Part shown: piece by piece, positions 1 through 5,192 of the stretch
Position numbering within the stretch: the stretch's first letter is position 1
How the letters are laid out: each line of letters starts with the position of its first letter
DNA from: an uncultured Thalassolituus sp.
GTDB lineage: Bacteria > Pseudomonadota > Gammaproteobacteria > Pseudomonadales > Oceanobacteraceae
Assembly: GCA_913054055.1 (NCBI GenBank)
Contig: CAJXIT010000264.1
Coordinates: forward strand, 1 to 5,192
Length of the DNA: 5,192 nt
Reading direction: 5' to 3'
The notes under the pieces: generated by a model
Database searches by the model: none
What the model was told of the DNA's origin: nothing
Seen by the model: only the letters and a program-made list of their open reading frames with translations
Made by a program: the position numbers and the translations under genes

Positions 1-698
1 ATGTCAATGCAGTATTGGTTGGCCATGGACATTACGACCACTTAGCCGACTTACCTGCCATAAAAAACTTTTTAACCGATGATGCCATGATTATCAGCAG
101 CCTAACCAGCAGCAATATGATTGCACCGGTATACAGCGAAAAAAATAAACAGCCAATTACCAAAGAACAGACCAATAAATGGTTTTATATTGCCAATGGT
201 TGGGTTCGTGTCAAAGCCGAGTTTTCAGAACATGCGCCACAGGTTTTTAATTATAACTTTGCAGAAGAGACTGTTACCGAGCCTAGGGAAAAGCTGCCTG
301 GATACATTTGGTCATGGAAGCAAGGGAAGAACCTGTCTTATGTAGTGGACTTCTTAACTGAAGCGAATACAGACAAGGTGTATAAACGACTATTCTTGCA
401 AACATCGGCGTCTAATTTTCCTATGGGTTATCAGCCCATTACCGATGGCGTGAATGTGGATGCCATGTTTGTTGCTGCTACATCCTTTGATAATGTTGAC
501 AACTACCCTACAGGCCTATTAACAAACTACCAGCCTAAAGAAGCATTTTTAATTCACTGGGAAGACTTTTTTAAACCTTGGCTAGATGAACCATCAGCCT
601 TAAGCACCATCGATTTTGATGAATTGATTAGCATCAGCAACAAGGCACATTCTGGTGCGATTACCGTTCCTAACCCTAATGATTGCATATATATGTGA
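1..698 (+). CDS. MBL-fold metallo-hydrolase, 5'-truncated by the window edge
   Basis: About 231 codons are visible, read from position 3, with a TGA stop at 696-698. The beginning of the gene lies outside the window. The first visible residues carry the metallo-beta-lactamase metal motif HxHxDH, as VGHGHYDHLAD (His codons at 24-26, 30-32 and 39-41). Further candidate ligands are the His of SEHAP (231-233) and the His of FLIHWEDFF (555-557), which sits where the last ligand of the fold is expected. A TTG at 15 is not a credible start, because it lies inside the strand leading into the metal motif and the frame stays open to the left edge. The segment LFLQTSASNFPMG (about 384-422) occupies the place of the usual GDTG turn but has no Asp. 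The overall pattern resembles UlaG-like or RomA-like hydrolases, but the substrate cannot be named. The gene converges on yejK across the 58-bp repeat array. Confidence 0.85.
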   Translation, partial: VNAVLVGHGHYDHLADLPAIKNFLTDDAMIISSLTSSNMIAPVYSEKNKQPITKEQTNKWFYIANGWVRVKAEFSEHAPQVFNYNFAEETVTEPREKLPGYIWSWKQGKNLSYVVDFLTEANTDKVYKRLFLQTSASNFPMGYQPITDGVNVDAMFVAATSFDNVDNYPTGLLTNYQPKEAFLIHWEDFFKPWLDEPSALSTIDFDELISISNKAHSGAITVPNPNDCIYM

Positions 699-700
699 TT

Positions 701-990
701 GGTCGATCACGGGGTCACCTCGTACGAGCGCAGCCCCTGCGCGATTTGGGTTGAGCTTTATCGGTCACAGGGTGACCTCGTACAAGCGCAGCCCCTGCGC
801 GATTTTGATCAAGCTTTATCGGTCACGGAATGACTTCGTACGAGCGCAGCCCCTGCGCGATTTTGATCAAGCTTTATCGGTCACGGGGTGACCTCGTACG
901 AGCTCAGCCCCTGCGCGATTTTGAATAAGCTTTATCGGTCACGGGGTGACCTCGTACGAGCGCAGCCTCGGCGCGATTCAGCTCAAACCC
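701..990. repeat. 58-bp tandem repeat array, five units, REP/BIME-like
   Basis: Five units with an exact 58-bp period start at 701, 759, 817, 875 and 933. The core CGTACGAGCGCAG recurs at 721, 779, 837, 895 and 953, with one substitution in two copies. Each unit is a chain of palindromes: GGTCAC-GGG-GTGACC, the 10-bp palindrome CTCGTACGAG, GCGCAG-CCC-CTGCGC, TTGATCAA and AAGCTT. In unit 4 these fall at 879-893, 893-902 and 902-916 (the last with one mismatch), sharing single bases at the joints. Inner units differ from the consensus at 2-3 positions. Edge units 1 and 5 differ at 8-9. The array is visibly richer in GC than its flanks. There are no unique spacers, so it is not CRISPR. 58 is not a multiple of 3, so open frames through it are incidental. 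A role in transcription termination or nucleoid-protein binding, as for BIMEs, is inference. Confidence 0.93.
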
Positions 991-1002
991 ACACGAAAAC
1001 CT

Positions 1003-2067
1003 TTAAGATTCTTTTTCGTCGTGAAAGGCTTTATCTTGCTGTAATTGCTTTAAAAGGCGCGTCGGTAAATTTGTGATCTGCAAGCTGTTATTGGCACTGT
1101 TAAATTTCACGTCATGCCCTAAAGAGGCAGCTGAAAAACTTAACGTCACGTCTTTGTTTTTACCACTGAAACGTACGTAGTTTTTTAAGCTTTTGCGATC
1201 GGGAATGAATTCATTTCGCACTTCTTCGGAAATGGATACAGGCTCACTACTGTCCGCACTTACTGCCCTAGCCTGCTCGCGTTTTTCTACCACAAATTTT
1301 TCAAATTTTTCCGGTTCGCGCTCATTAATTTCCTGAGAAATGGCTTTAAACTCAACTGGAGCACCGTATTTATCTTGTTCCATGCAGTAATCAACCACTT
1401 TACTGCGAGTTTCTATGGCTTCTTCTTCACTGAGTTCTTTGGTGTATTCATTAACGATTTCTAAAAACTCTTGAGTTTCTTGCTCAACATTAATGGTGTC
1501 GGTAAAACCAATGAATTCACTGAATGAATTTTGCAGAGCTTTTTCTCCACGGCCATAGCTATAACTTAAATACTTTTCTTCTTCGCCATTTTTTAAAACA
1601 CCTGTATTAATACACAAAGCAAAACCGGTGCTTGAGAAATCTATGAAACGGGTTTCGGTTAATTCCATATTGGAGTTAAACGCAACATTGGTTTTTTCTC
1701 GTAGGTGATAGATATAAAGGCGATCACCATCCGCTATCTCTTCTGCAATCACAGCTATAAAACCATCCATCTCTAACGGACTGTTATCTAAGTGGGTGCA
1801 AAAATATTTGGCTAACGTTTGAGAGAAAGACAAAAATGATTGCTTATCATTTAACCAGTCTAACGTAAGGGCTTTGACCTGAGGAGATTCTGGATTAAAG
1901 CGGCCATAACGCTTACCCGCACGGCCAATAAATATACTGCGCAATTGAGACATAACCTTGTTGGAATAGTCATCAACGGTTGGCTCTGATTCAGACAGGC
2001 TCACTTGCGCCCCATCTTGTGGGCCAGTTTTACTGATTTGGTGGGTAATAAAGTGGGTAACAGGCAT
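1003..2067 (-). CDS. yejK: Nucleoid-associated protein YejK/NdpA family
   Basis: A 354-residue protein of the 37-kDa nucleoid-associated family (YejK/NdpA), slightly longer than the roughly 335-residue E. coli protein. Recognition rests on the whole layout. The N-terminal part has MPVTHFITHQI and AGKRYGRFNPES, matching the AKNKAYGLFNEES region of the E. coli protein. The middle has LTETRFIDFSSTGFALCINTG, then YLSYSYGRGEKA and FSEFIGFTD, which parallel the family's TRYLTFLKGR and FMDFLGA blocks. The C-terminal part has KSLKNYVRFSGKNKDVTLSF and LGHDVKFN. The family is known to associate with the nucleoid; its exact role is unclear. The protein is cytoplasmic, with no signal peptide or membrane segment. 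The ATG at 2067-2065 fits the family N-terminus, although no good Shine-Dalgarno sequence precedes it. The stop lies about 12 bp from the end of the repeat array, and I see no intrinsic terminator with a U-tract there. Confidence 0.93.
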   Translation of the reverse strand: MPVTHFITHQISKTGPQDGAQVSLSESEPTVDDYSNKVMSQLRSIFIGRAGKRYGRFNPESPQVKALTLDWLNDKQSFLSFSQTLAKYFCTHLDNSPLEMDGFIAVIAEEIADGDRLYIYHLREKTNVAFNSNMELTETRFIDFSSTGFALCINTGVLKNGEEEKYLSYSYGRGEKALQNSFSEFIGFTDTINVEQETQEFLEIVNEYTKELSEEEAIETRSKVVDYCMEQDKYGAPVEFKAISQEINEREPEKFEKFVVEKREQARAVSADSSEPVSISEEVRNEFIPDRKSLKNYVRFSGKNKDVTLSFSAASLGHDVKFNSANNSLQITNLPTRLLKQLQQDKAFHDEKES

Positions 2068-2148
2068 GGCTATGGCTAACTACTGACAATACAAACAGCC
2101 CAGAATAGTAACACACATATAAGTAAATGCTCAGACCTATAACCTACA

Positions 2149-2180
2149 CCCCGGATGGCGCTTCGCTCTATCCGGGCTAC
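2149..2180 (-). repeat. REP element 1 (GTAG head)
   Basis: Read on the minus strand it starts with the tetranucleotide GTAG. It continues with a 7-bp stem CCCGGAT/ATCCGGG that encloses AGAGCGAAGCGCC, itself able to form a small GCG-AAG-CGC hairpin. A GTAG head in front of an imperfect palindrome is the hallmark of REP sequences linked to RAYT (TnpA-REP) transposases. No RAYT gene is in this window. Confidence 0.85.
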
Positions 2181-2285
2181 TGGGGCCGGGTATTGCTAAG
2201 GTTTCATGGTTCGGTTGCTGTGTCTCCCTGTCATTTATGATCGATCCAATAAACATATGGGCAAATGTTTAGGCCTATCACCTGC

Positions 2286-2317
2286 CCCCGGATGGCGCTT
2301 CGCTCTATCCGGGCTAC
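2286..2317 (-). repeat. REP element 2 (GTAG head)
   Basis: Identical over 32 bp to REP element 1 and in the same orientation, 137 bp further on. It faces REP element 3, with the two GTAG heads pointing at each other. Confidence 0.85.
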
Positions 2318-2381
2318 TTGAACATGGTATTGCTAAGGTTTCATGGTTCGATTACTGCGACCTCAGTGATAGCTCTCACTA

Positions 2382-2413
2382 GTAGCCTGGATAAAGCGAA
2401 GCGGCATCCGGGA
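2382..2413 (+). repeat. REP element 3 (GTAG head, inverted)
   Basis: Starts with GTAGCCTGGAT and ends with GCATCCGGGA on the plus strand. It is a diverged copy of REP elements 1 and 2 in opposite orientation, with a T opposite G in the stem that would be a wobble pair in RNA. Its GTAG head lies 64 bp from that of REP element 2, giving a head-to-head pair as in BIME arrangements. Confidence 0.82.
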
Positions 2414-2479
2414 GGTAATTTGAAAGGGTTAGTGATCTTCTACGGAAACAGGATGCAAATTATCGACTCTGTTTATAAT

Positions 2480-2514
2480 AAAAAAGGGTAAATTCTTGCG
2501 AACTTACCCTTTTT
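2480..2514 (-). terminator. Rho-independent terminator of efpL
   Basis: The perfect 11-bp arms AAAAAGGGTAA (2481-2491) and TTACCCTTTTT (2504-2514) can extend inside the loop through TTC/GAA around TTGC. On the minus strand the stem is followed by TTTTTTATTATAA, a good U-tract, about 33 bp after the efpL stop. The symmetrical A/T flanks could let it work weakly in the other direction too. Confidence 0.88.
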
Positions 2515-2520
2515 AAGCTC

Positions 2521-2536
2521 TGACACGGCTGTGTCA
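2521..2536. other. Short perfect hairpin just after efpL
   Basis: TGACAC-GGCT-GTGTCA is a perfect 6-bp inverted repeat, 10 bp after the efpL stop and just before the terminator stem. It has no U-tract of its own. It may stabilise the 3' end of the mRNA or be a protein-binding palindrome; the sequence does not decide. Confidence 0.5.
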
Positions 2537-2546
2537 AAGGTAGCGT

Positions 2547-3122
2547 TTATTTAGAGTCTGCACGACCCATGAACTTACGCTCTTCTACATTAATCTTGAT
2601 CTTTTCACCTGTGGCGATGTGCTCAGGTACTTGCACAGTCAGACCTGTAGACAATTTTGCCGGCTTAGTGCGCGCCGTGGCCGAGCCACCTTTCAATGAT
2701 GGGTCTGTTTCTACTATCTCAAGCTCAACTGTGGTTGGTAGATCTAACGCAACAGGGGCGTCATTCACAATAACAACCAATAAACCTTGGATATCTTCAT
2801 TGATGAACAATAACTGATCTTCAATGGATTCTTTATTCAGACTATATGAAGAGTAATCTTCGCTGTCCATGAATACATATTCTTCGCCATCTGAATATGA
2901 AAAGGTCACCGCACGACGGGTTAAATCCGCTAAATTCAACATATCAGAATCTTTGAAAGACTCATCAATTTTACTGCCTGTCACAACTTCGTACATGCGC
3001 ATACGGTAAATGCTGCCGCCAGCACGGCCTTGAGGCACTGAGCGCTCAATGTCTCTTACAATGTACACTTTGTCGTTAAAATCGACAGCTGTACCTTTTT
3101 TAATCTCACTGGCCTTTGGCAT
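2547..3122 (-). CDS. efpL: Elongation factor P-like protein EfpL (YeiP)
   Basis: A 191-residue paralogue of translation factor EF-P, which binds ribosomes stalled on proline-rich and related motifs and promotes peptide bond formation. It aligns without gaps to E. coli YeiP over the first 42 residues: MPKASEIKKG at the start and a loop with Arg33 (VPQGRAGGS), the residue at the loop tip in the EfpL branch in place of the modified Lys of canonical EF-P. Other matching blocks are DGEEYVFMDSEDY in the OB domain, DLPTTVELEIVETDPSLKGGSATA, and the C-terminal KLSTGLTVQVPE and GEKIKINVEERKFMGRAD. I chose the ATG at 3122-3120. A TTG two codons upstream (3128) gives a longer reading, but MPKASEIKKG matches the family start and a weak GAGTG lies about 9 nt before this ATG. 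The protein is cytoplasmic. The gene has its own terminator and probably its own promoter. Confidence 0.95.
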   Translation of the reverse strand: MPKASEIKKGTAVDFNDKVYIVRDIERSVPQGRAGGSIYRMRMYEVVTGSKIDESFKDSDMLNLADLTRRAVTFSYSDGEEYVFMDSEDYSSYSLNKESIEDQLLFINEDIQGLLVVIVNDAPVALDLPTTVELEIVETDPSLKGGSATARTKPAKLSTGLTVQVPEHIATGEKIKINVEERKFMGRADSK

Positions 3123-3157
3123 GATCAATCACTCGTAAAAAAGAAAAAACACAGGGT

Positions 3158-3186
3158 ACTATAATGGGCCTTTTTATCAATAGCAT
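3158..3186 (-). promoter_or_regulatory. Possible efpL promoter
   Basis: On the minus strand TATAGT (3158-3163) matches the -10 consensus at 5 of 6 positions and lies about 35 bp before the efpL ATG. The hexamer 17 bp upstream, ATGCTA (3181-3186), is a poor -35. A promoter is expected here because the olsF terminator lies just upstream, but the match alone is weak. Confidence 0.3.
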
Positions 3187-3204
3187 AGGCCGCTTAGCCG
3201 CGAT

Positions 3205-3230
3205 AAAAAAAGCCAGCCATAAGCTGGCTT
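3205..3230 (-). terminator. Rho-independent terminator of olsF
   Basis: The 8-bp stem AAGCCAGC (3210-3217) and GCTGGCTT (3223-3230) has a 5-nt loop. On the minus strand it is followed by a run of seven T. It lies about 31 bp after the olsF stop and separates olsF from efpL. Confidence 0.9.
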
Positions 3231-3261
3231 AACATCAATCAAATGCCCTTTCAGATAGTCC

Positions 3262-4983
3262 TTAGCTAAAAAAGCGTCGGCGTTTATCTTCTTTCATTTT
3301 GCTCATATCAGCTAAAATCAAGCCATCAATACAATTACCAAAATCAGGATCAACACTGAAGCTGAGTATTCTAAAACCCCCGTCTTCAAATAATGATGTA
3401 TATTGTTTGAAAAGCACGGGAAAAACATGGCCCGCTTCTTTAAAGGTTTCCATTAAGTAGGCCATACCGGTCTCTGCGTCATGGTCTTTAAAAATATCTT
3501 CTAGCAGCATGGCCTCAGGCTCATCAAATGTGTACACATTTTTTGGCTTAGCTAACACCTCGTCGCCACTGTAGTATTTTGTAAAATAAAAAATGAGTTT
3601 GTTGCGCAAATCACGGGGGAAACGATCGCTCATGGAAACCGGTCCAATCATGTAACGAACATTTGGGTTGTTTTCCATATAGCTACCAATGCCTTGCCAT
3701 AAATACGCCAAGCTGGATTTCCCCCAGTATTTTGGTGTCACAAAACTGCGTCCCAGTTCCAATGTATTCTTAAGGTACTTATCTAAACCCGGTTCAAAAT
3801 CAAATAGTGAAGTGGTATACAAGCAGTCTTTACCGTACTCCTGAATGAGACGATCACAATCTCCCAAACGATAAGCGCCTACTAGGTCGATGCTTTGTGA
3901 ATTCCATAAAACTAAATGCTGGTAATATTCATCGTACTTATCAAGGTCCCGTTTTTTACCTGTGCCCTCGCCGACCATTCTGAATGCCACTTCCCGTAGA
4001 CGACCGATCTCCTTCATTAAAACAGACGACTGATAATAGTTTGCCAACAATATAGATTGTCCATCTCTTGTGTGACCTAATTGCTCAATTTGTTTAATGT
4101 CGCTGACCAGCGCCTGACGATCTTCCGGGTGGGCGATGGCTTTTTCTGTTGCAAATTGGCTTGGCTTATTCTTTTTTCTTAACTTTGGTAGCTTATATAA
4201 GTGTTTTTTGATGCGTTTAACCAGTGCTTTGTCAGAAATATGATCATTTTGAATTTCAGAGCATGGAATGAGCTCACCAACCGTAAATTTCAGTGTGCGA
4301 TCACGTTGTTTAAACATCTCACTGGATAACAAAGCTGTTGATAATGGCTTCGCAAGAATGGACATACTGTAAAATAGCGCAGAGTTTTTTCCCTTCACAT
4401 GTATCGGTAAAATTGGCGACTGAGTTTTACGAGCAAAATTAACAAAGCCAAAACGCCAGCGCCCATCTTTGATACCTGTTGGACTGGTACGAGAAACCTC
4501 TCCTGCCGGAAAAACAATCACAGCCTGTTCTTGGCTCAGCGCTTTTGTTACACCTTCATAAACGGCTTTAAAAGTTTTACCTGTCATATTATTTACTGGG
4601 ATAAATAAGTCATGTAATTGGGGGAACATCATTAACATATCATTAGCAATGATTTTAACATCAGAGCGAACTTCTCCCACTTGTCGCAACAAAGCTAAAC
4701 CATCTAATGAACCAATGGGATGATTTGCGATGATCACAACCCGACCTTGAGCCGGTATATTTTGCTTGTCTCGTAAAGAGGCTGAGTAAGTAAAATTAAA
4801 GTAATCAAACACCTGCTCAATAAAATCAAAGCCTTTTAGGTCAGAGTACTTACCCAAAAAACCATTTATCTCGGACTCATGAGTAATCTTCTTCAATAAG
4901 TTAACCGTGGTTTTTTGAACAATTTCTGGTTTCTCACCAAATGATGGAAACTTTTCATTAATTGCTTGCTTCACATTAATCAT
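3262..4983 (-). CDS. olsF: Bifunctional ornithine lipid synthase, OlsF type (PlsC-like + GNAT-like acyltransferase)
   Basis: A 573-residue two-domain acyltransferase. The N-terminal domain (about residues 50-260) is PlsC/OlsA-like: ANHPIGSLDG (86-95) is the catalytic His/Asp block, here spaced HX5D. FPAGEVSR (158-165) stands for the FPEGTRS block and PILPIHVKGKNS (190-201) for the fourth block. The C-terminal domain (about 300-560) is OlsB/GNAT-like: REVAFRMVGEGTG (330-342) followed by DKYDEYYQHLVLW, then VGAYRLG (368-374), ELGRSFVTPKYWGKSS (409-424) and GPVSMSDRFP (447-456). OlsF of Serratia and Flavobacterium makes ornithine lipids, the C-terminal part N-acylating ornithine and the N-terminal part adding the second acyl chain; length and layout agree. 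It probably acts at the inner face of the cytoplasmic membrane; I see no obvious transmembrane segment. The ATG at 4983-4981 has a weak GAGTAAG upstream. Substrate choice is inferred from family; a related lysophospholipid or aminolipid acyltransferase is the main alternative. Confidence 0.85.
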   Translation of the reverse strand: MINVKQAINEKFPSFGEKPEIVQKTTVNLLKKITHESEINGFLGKYSDLKGFDFIEQVFDYFNFTYSASLRDKQNIPAQGRVVIIANHPIGSLDGLALLRQVGEVRSDVKIIANDMLMMFPQLHDLFIPVNNMTGKTFKAVYEGVTKALSQEQAVIVFPAGEVSRTSPTGIKDGRWRFGFVNFARKTQSPILPIHVKGKNSALFYSMSILAKPLSTALLSSEMFKQRDRTLKFTVGELIPCSEIQNDHISDKALVKRIKKHLYKLPKLRKKNKPSQFATEKAIAHPEDRQALVSDIKQIEQLGHTRDGQSILLANYYQSSVLMKEIGRLREVAFRMVGEGTGKKRDLDKYDEYYQHLVLWNSQSIDLVGAYRLGDCDRLIQEYGKDCLYTTSLFDFEPGLDKYLKNTLELGRSFVTPKYWGKSSLAYLWQGIGSYMENNPNVRYMIGPVSMSDRFPRDLRNKLIFYFTKYYSGDEVLAKPKNVYTFDEPEAMLLEDIFKDHDAETGMAYLMETFKEAGHVFPVLFKQYTSLFEDGGFRILSFSVDPDFGNCIDGLILADMSKMKEDKRRRFFS

Positions 4984-5021
4984 TAGAAGTCTTACTCGTT
5001 CTAGTGGAATAAAAGCAGTTT

Positions 5022-5039
5022 AGAACTGAAATATGACAA
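5022..5039 (-). promoter_or_regulatory. Possible PhoB box upstream of olsF
   Basis: The minus-strand 18-mer TTGTCATATTTCAGTTCT matches the Pho box consensus (two CTGTCAT-like 7-mers separated by 4 AT-rich bases) at 13 of 18 positions by hand count. The first half is strong (TTGTCAT, 6 of 7) and the second weak (CAGTTCT, 4 of 7). It ends about 38 bp before the olsF ATG. T-rich sequence with poor -10 candidates follows at about the right distance. A chance match cannot be excluded. Confidence 0.35.
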
Positions 5040-5136
5040 GTTTATGAATATTTAACAGACTGGAAACATAGCGTTAATGATAAATTTACATGCACTAAAT
5101 TTAAAATTACAAACCTATGTTTGTTTCAGTTTGATG

Positions 5137-5168
5137 AAAAAATGCCCGCCATGTAAACATGGCGGGCA
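5137..5168 (-). terminator. Strong hairpin terminator of a probable minus-strand gene beyond the right edge
   Basis: The perfect 11-bp stem TGCCCGCCATG (5143-5153) and CATGGCGGGCA (5158-5168) has a 4-nt loop. On the minus strand it is followed by six T, the classical intrinsic terminator form. Just upstream on that strand is a possible stop codon TAG (plus-strand CTA at 5174-5176). This suggests a gene entering from the right that ends here. There is no U-tract on the plus strand. Confidence 0.82.
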
Positions 5169-5192
5169 AGGAGACTAACCAATGAAAGTTAG
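5169..5192 (+). other. Possible Shine-Dalgarno and start of a plus-strand gene at the window edge
   Basis: AGGAG (5169-5173) lies 8 nt before an ATG at 5182-5184 that opens ATG AAA GTT and runs off the window, an ideal ribosome-binding layout. It competes with the reading of the same bases as the 3' end of a minus-strand gene. Only three codons are visible, so no product can be named. Confidence 0.3.

Larger units (their letters stand above)
2115..2358. repeat. Diverged direct duplication of 137-bp period, each copy carrying a REP
   Basis: Two copies, about 2115-2220 and 2253-2358, share several blocks in the same order. The order is ACATAT, a diverged stretch ending in CCTA, a 32-bp REP (2149-2180 and 2286-2317), a short variable joint, and an identical 24-bp block at 2190-2213 and 2327-2350 that includes TTGCTAAGGTTTCATGG. 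The offset is 137 bp for the REP and the 24-bp block, and 138 bp at the left end, so one indel separates the copies. REP and 24-bp block are identical while the rest is diverged. Confidence 0.8.
2068..2480. other. Intergenic region between yejK and the efpL terminator
   Basis: I see no credible gene here. The stretch next to yejK (2068-2148) must hold its promoter or leader, but no convincing -35/-10 pair stands out. The rest consists of three REP elements and the diverged duplication listed separately. From 2414 to 2480 only AT-rich sequence leading into the efpL terminator is visible. Confidence 0.7.

Noticed and set aside
15..17. TTG as start of the MBL-fold protein
   Set aside because: The frame is open to the left edge and the TTG lies inside the conserved strand before HxHxDH. 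The gene is cut by the window.
121..345. Plus-strand frame inside the MBL gene
   Set aside because: It is a shifted frame of a gene with clear metal-binding motifs.
701..990. CRISPR array
   Set aside because: Units are contiguous and near-identical over the whole 58 bp, with no unique spacers and no cas genes.
701..990. Integron attC array
   Set aside because: No cassette genes between units, and no attC core-site pair was recognised.
655..1076. Open frames on the plus strand through the repeat array (about 655-891 and 888-1076)
   Set aside because: They consist of repeat units read in shifting frames (58 is not a multiple of 3), and the second runs antisense into the end of yejK. No family features.
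2569..2817. Plus-strand frame antisense to efpL
   Set aside because: It lies wholly within the conserved efpL coding region.
3123..3128. TTG start of efpL giving two extra residues
   Set aside because: The ATG at 3122 matches the family N-terminus exactly and has the better-placed, though weak, ribosome-binding sequence.
5016..5028. CAGTT-TAG-AACTG inverted repeat as an operator in front of olsF
   Set aside because: The arms are only 5 bp, which is common by chance in AT-rich intergenic DNA. It overlaps the Pho-box-like site, which is the better-supported reading.

Overview
The window looks like a chromosomal segment of a gammaproteobacterium of moderate-to-low GC. The evidence is a YejK/NdpA-type nucleoid-associated protein, the EF-P paralogue EfpL (YeiP) and an OlsF-type ornithine lipid synthase, all close to gammaproteobacterial families. 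REP-like palindromes, also typical of this group, fill two of the gaps. A marine lineage is possible, but that is a guess from overall character.

Layout, left to right: (1) the 3' part of a plus-strand metallo-beta-lactamase-fold hydrolase gene that is open at the left edge (stop at 696-698). (2) A 58-bp tandem repeat array, five units (701-990), which fills almost the whole gap between this gene and the convergent yejK. (3) yejK on the minus strand (1003-2067). (4) A 479-bp gap (2068-2546) with three GTAG-headed REP elements, two of them inside a diverged duplication of 137-bp period, followed by the efpL terminator. (5) efpL on the minus strand (2547-3122). (6) A short gap with the olsF terminator and a possible efpL promoter. 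(7) olsF on the minus strand (3262-4983). (8) A right-edge gap with a possible PhoB box upstream of olsF and a strong hairpin terminator that probably ends a minus-strand gene lying beyond the window.

The three minus-strand genes point the same way, but efpL and olsF each have their own intrinsic terminator, so they look like separate transcription units rather than one operon. Their jobs are unrelated: nucleoid binding (YejK), rescue of ribosomes stalled on proline-containing motifs (EfpL) and synthesis of phosphorus-free membrane lipids (OlsF).

I see no clear undescribed multi-gene system. The most interesting signals are non-coding. Each 58-bp unit can be read as two REP-like hairpins in head-to-head orientation sharing one palindromic head. 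A second, unrelated REP family lies about 1.2 kb away. A PhoB-box-like sequence lies in front of the ornithine lipid gene.
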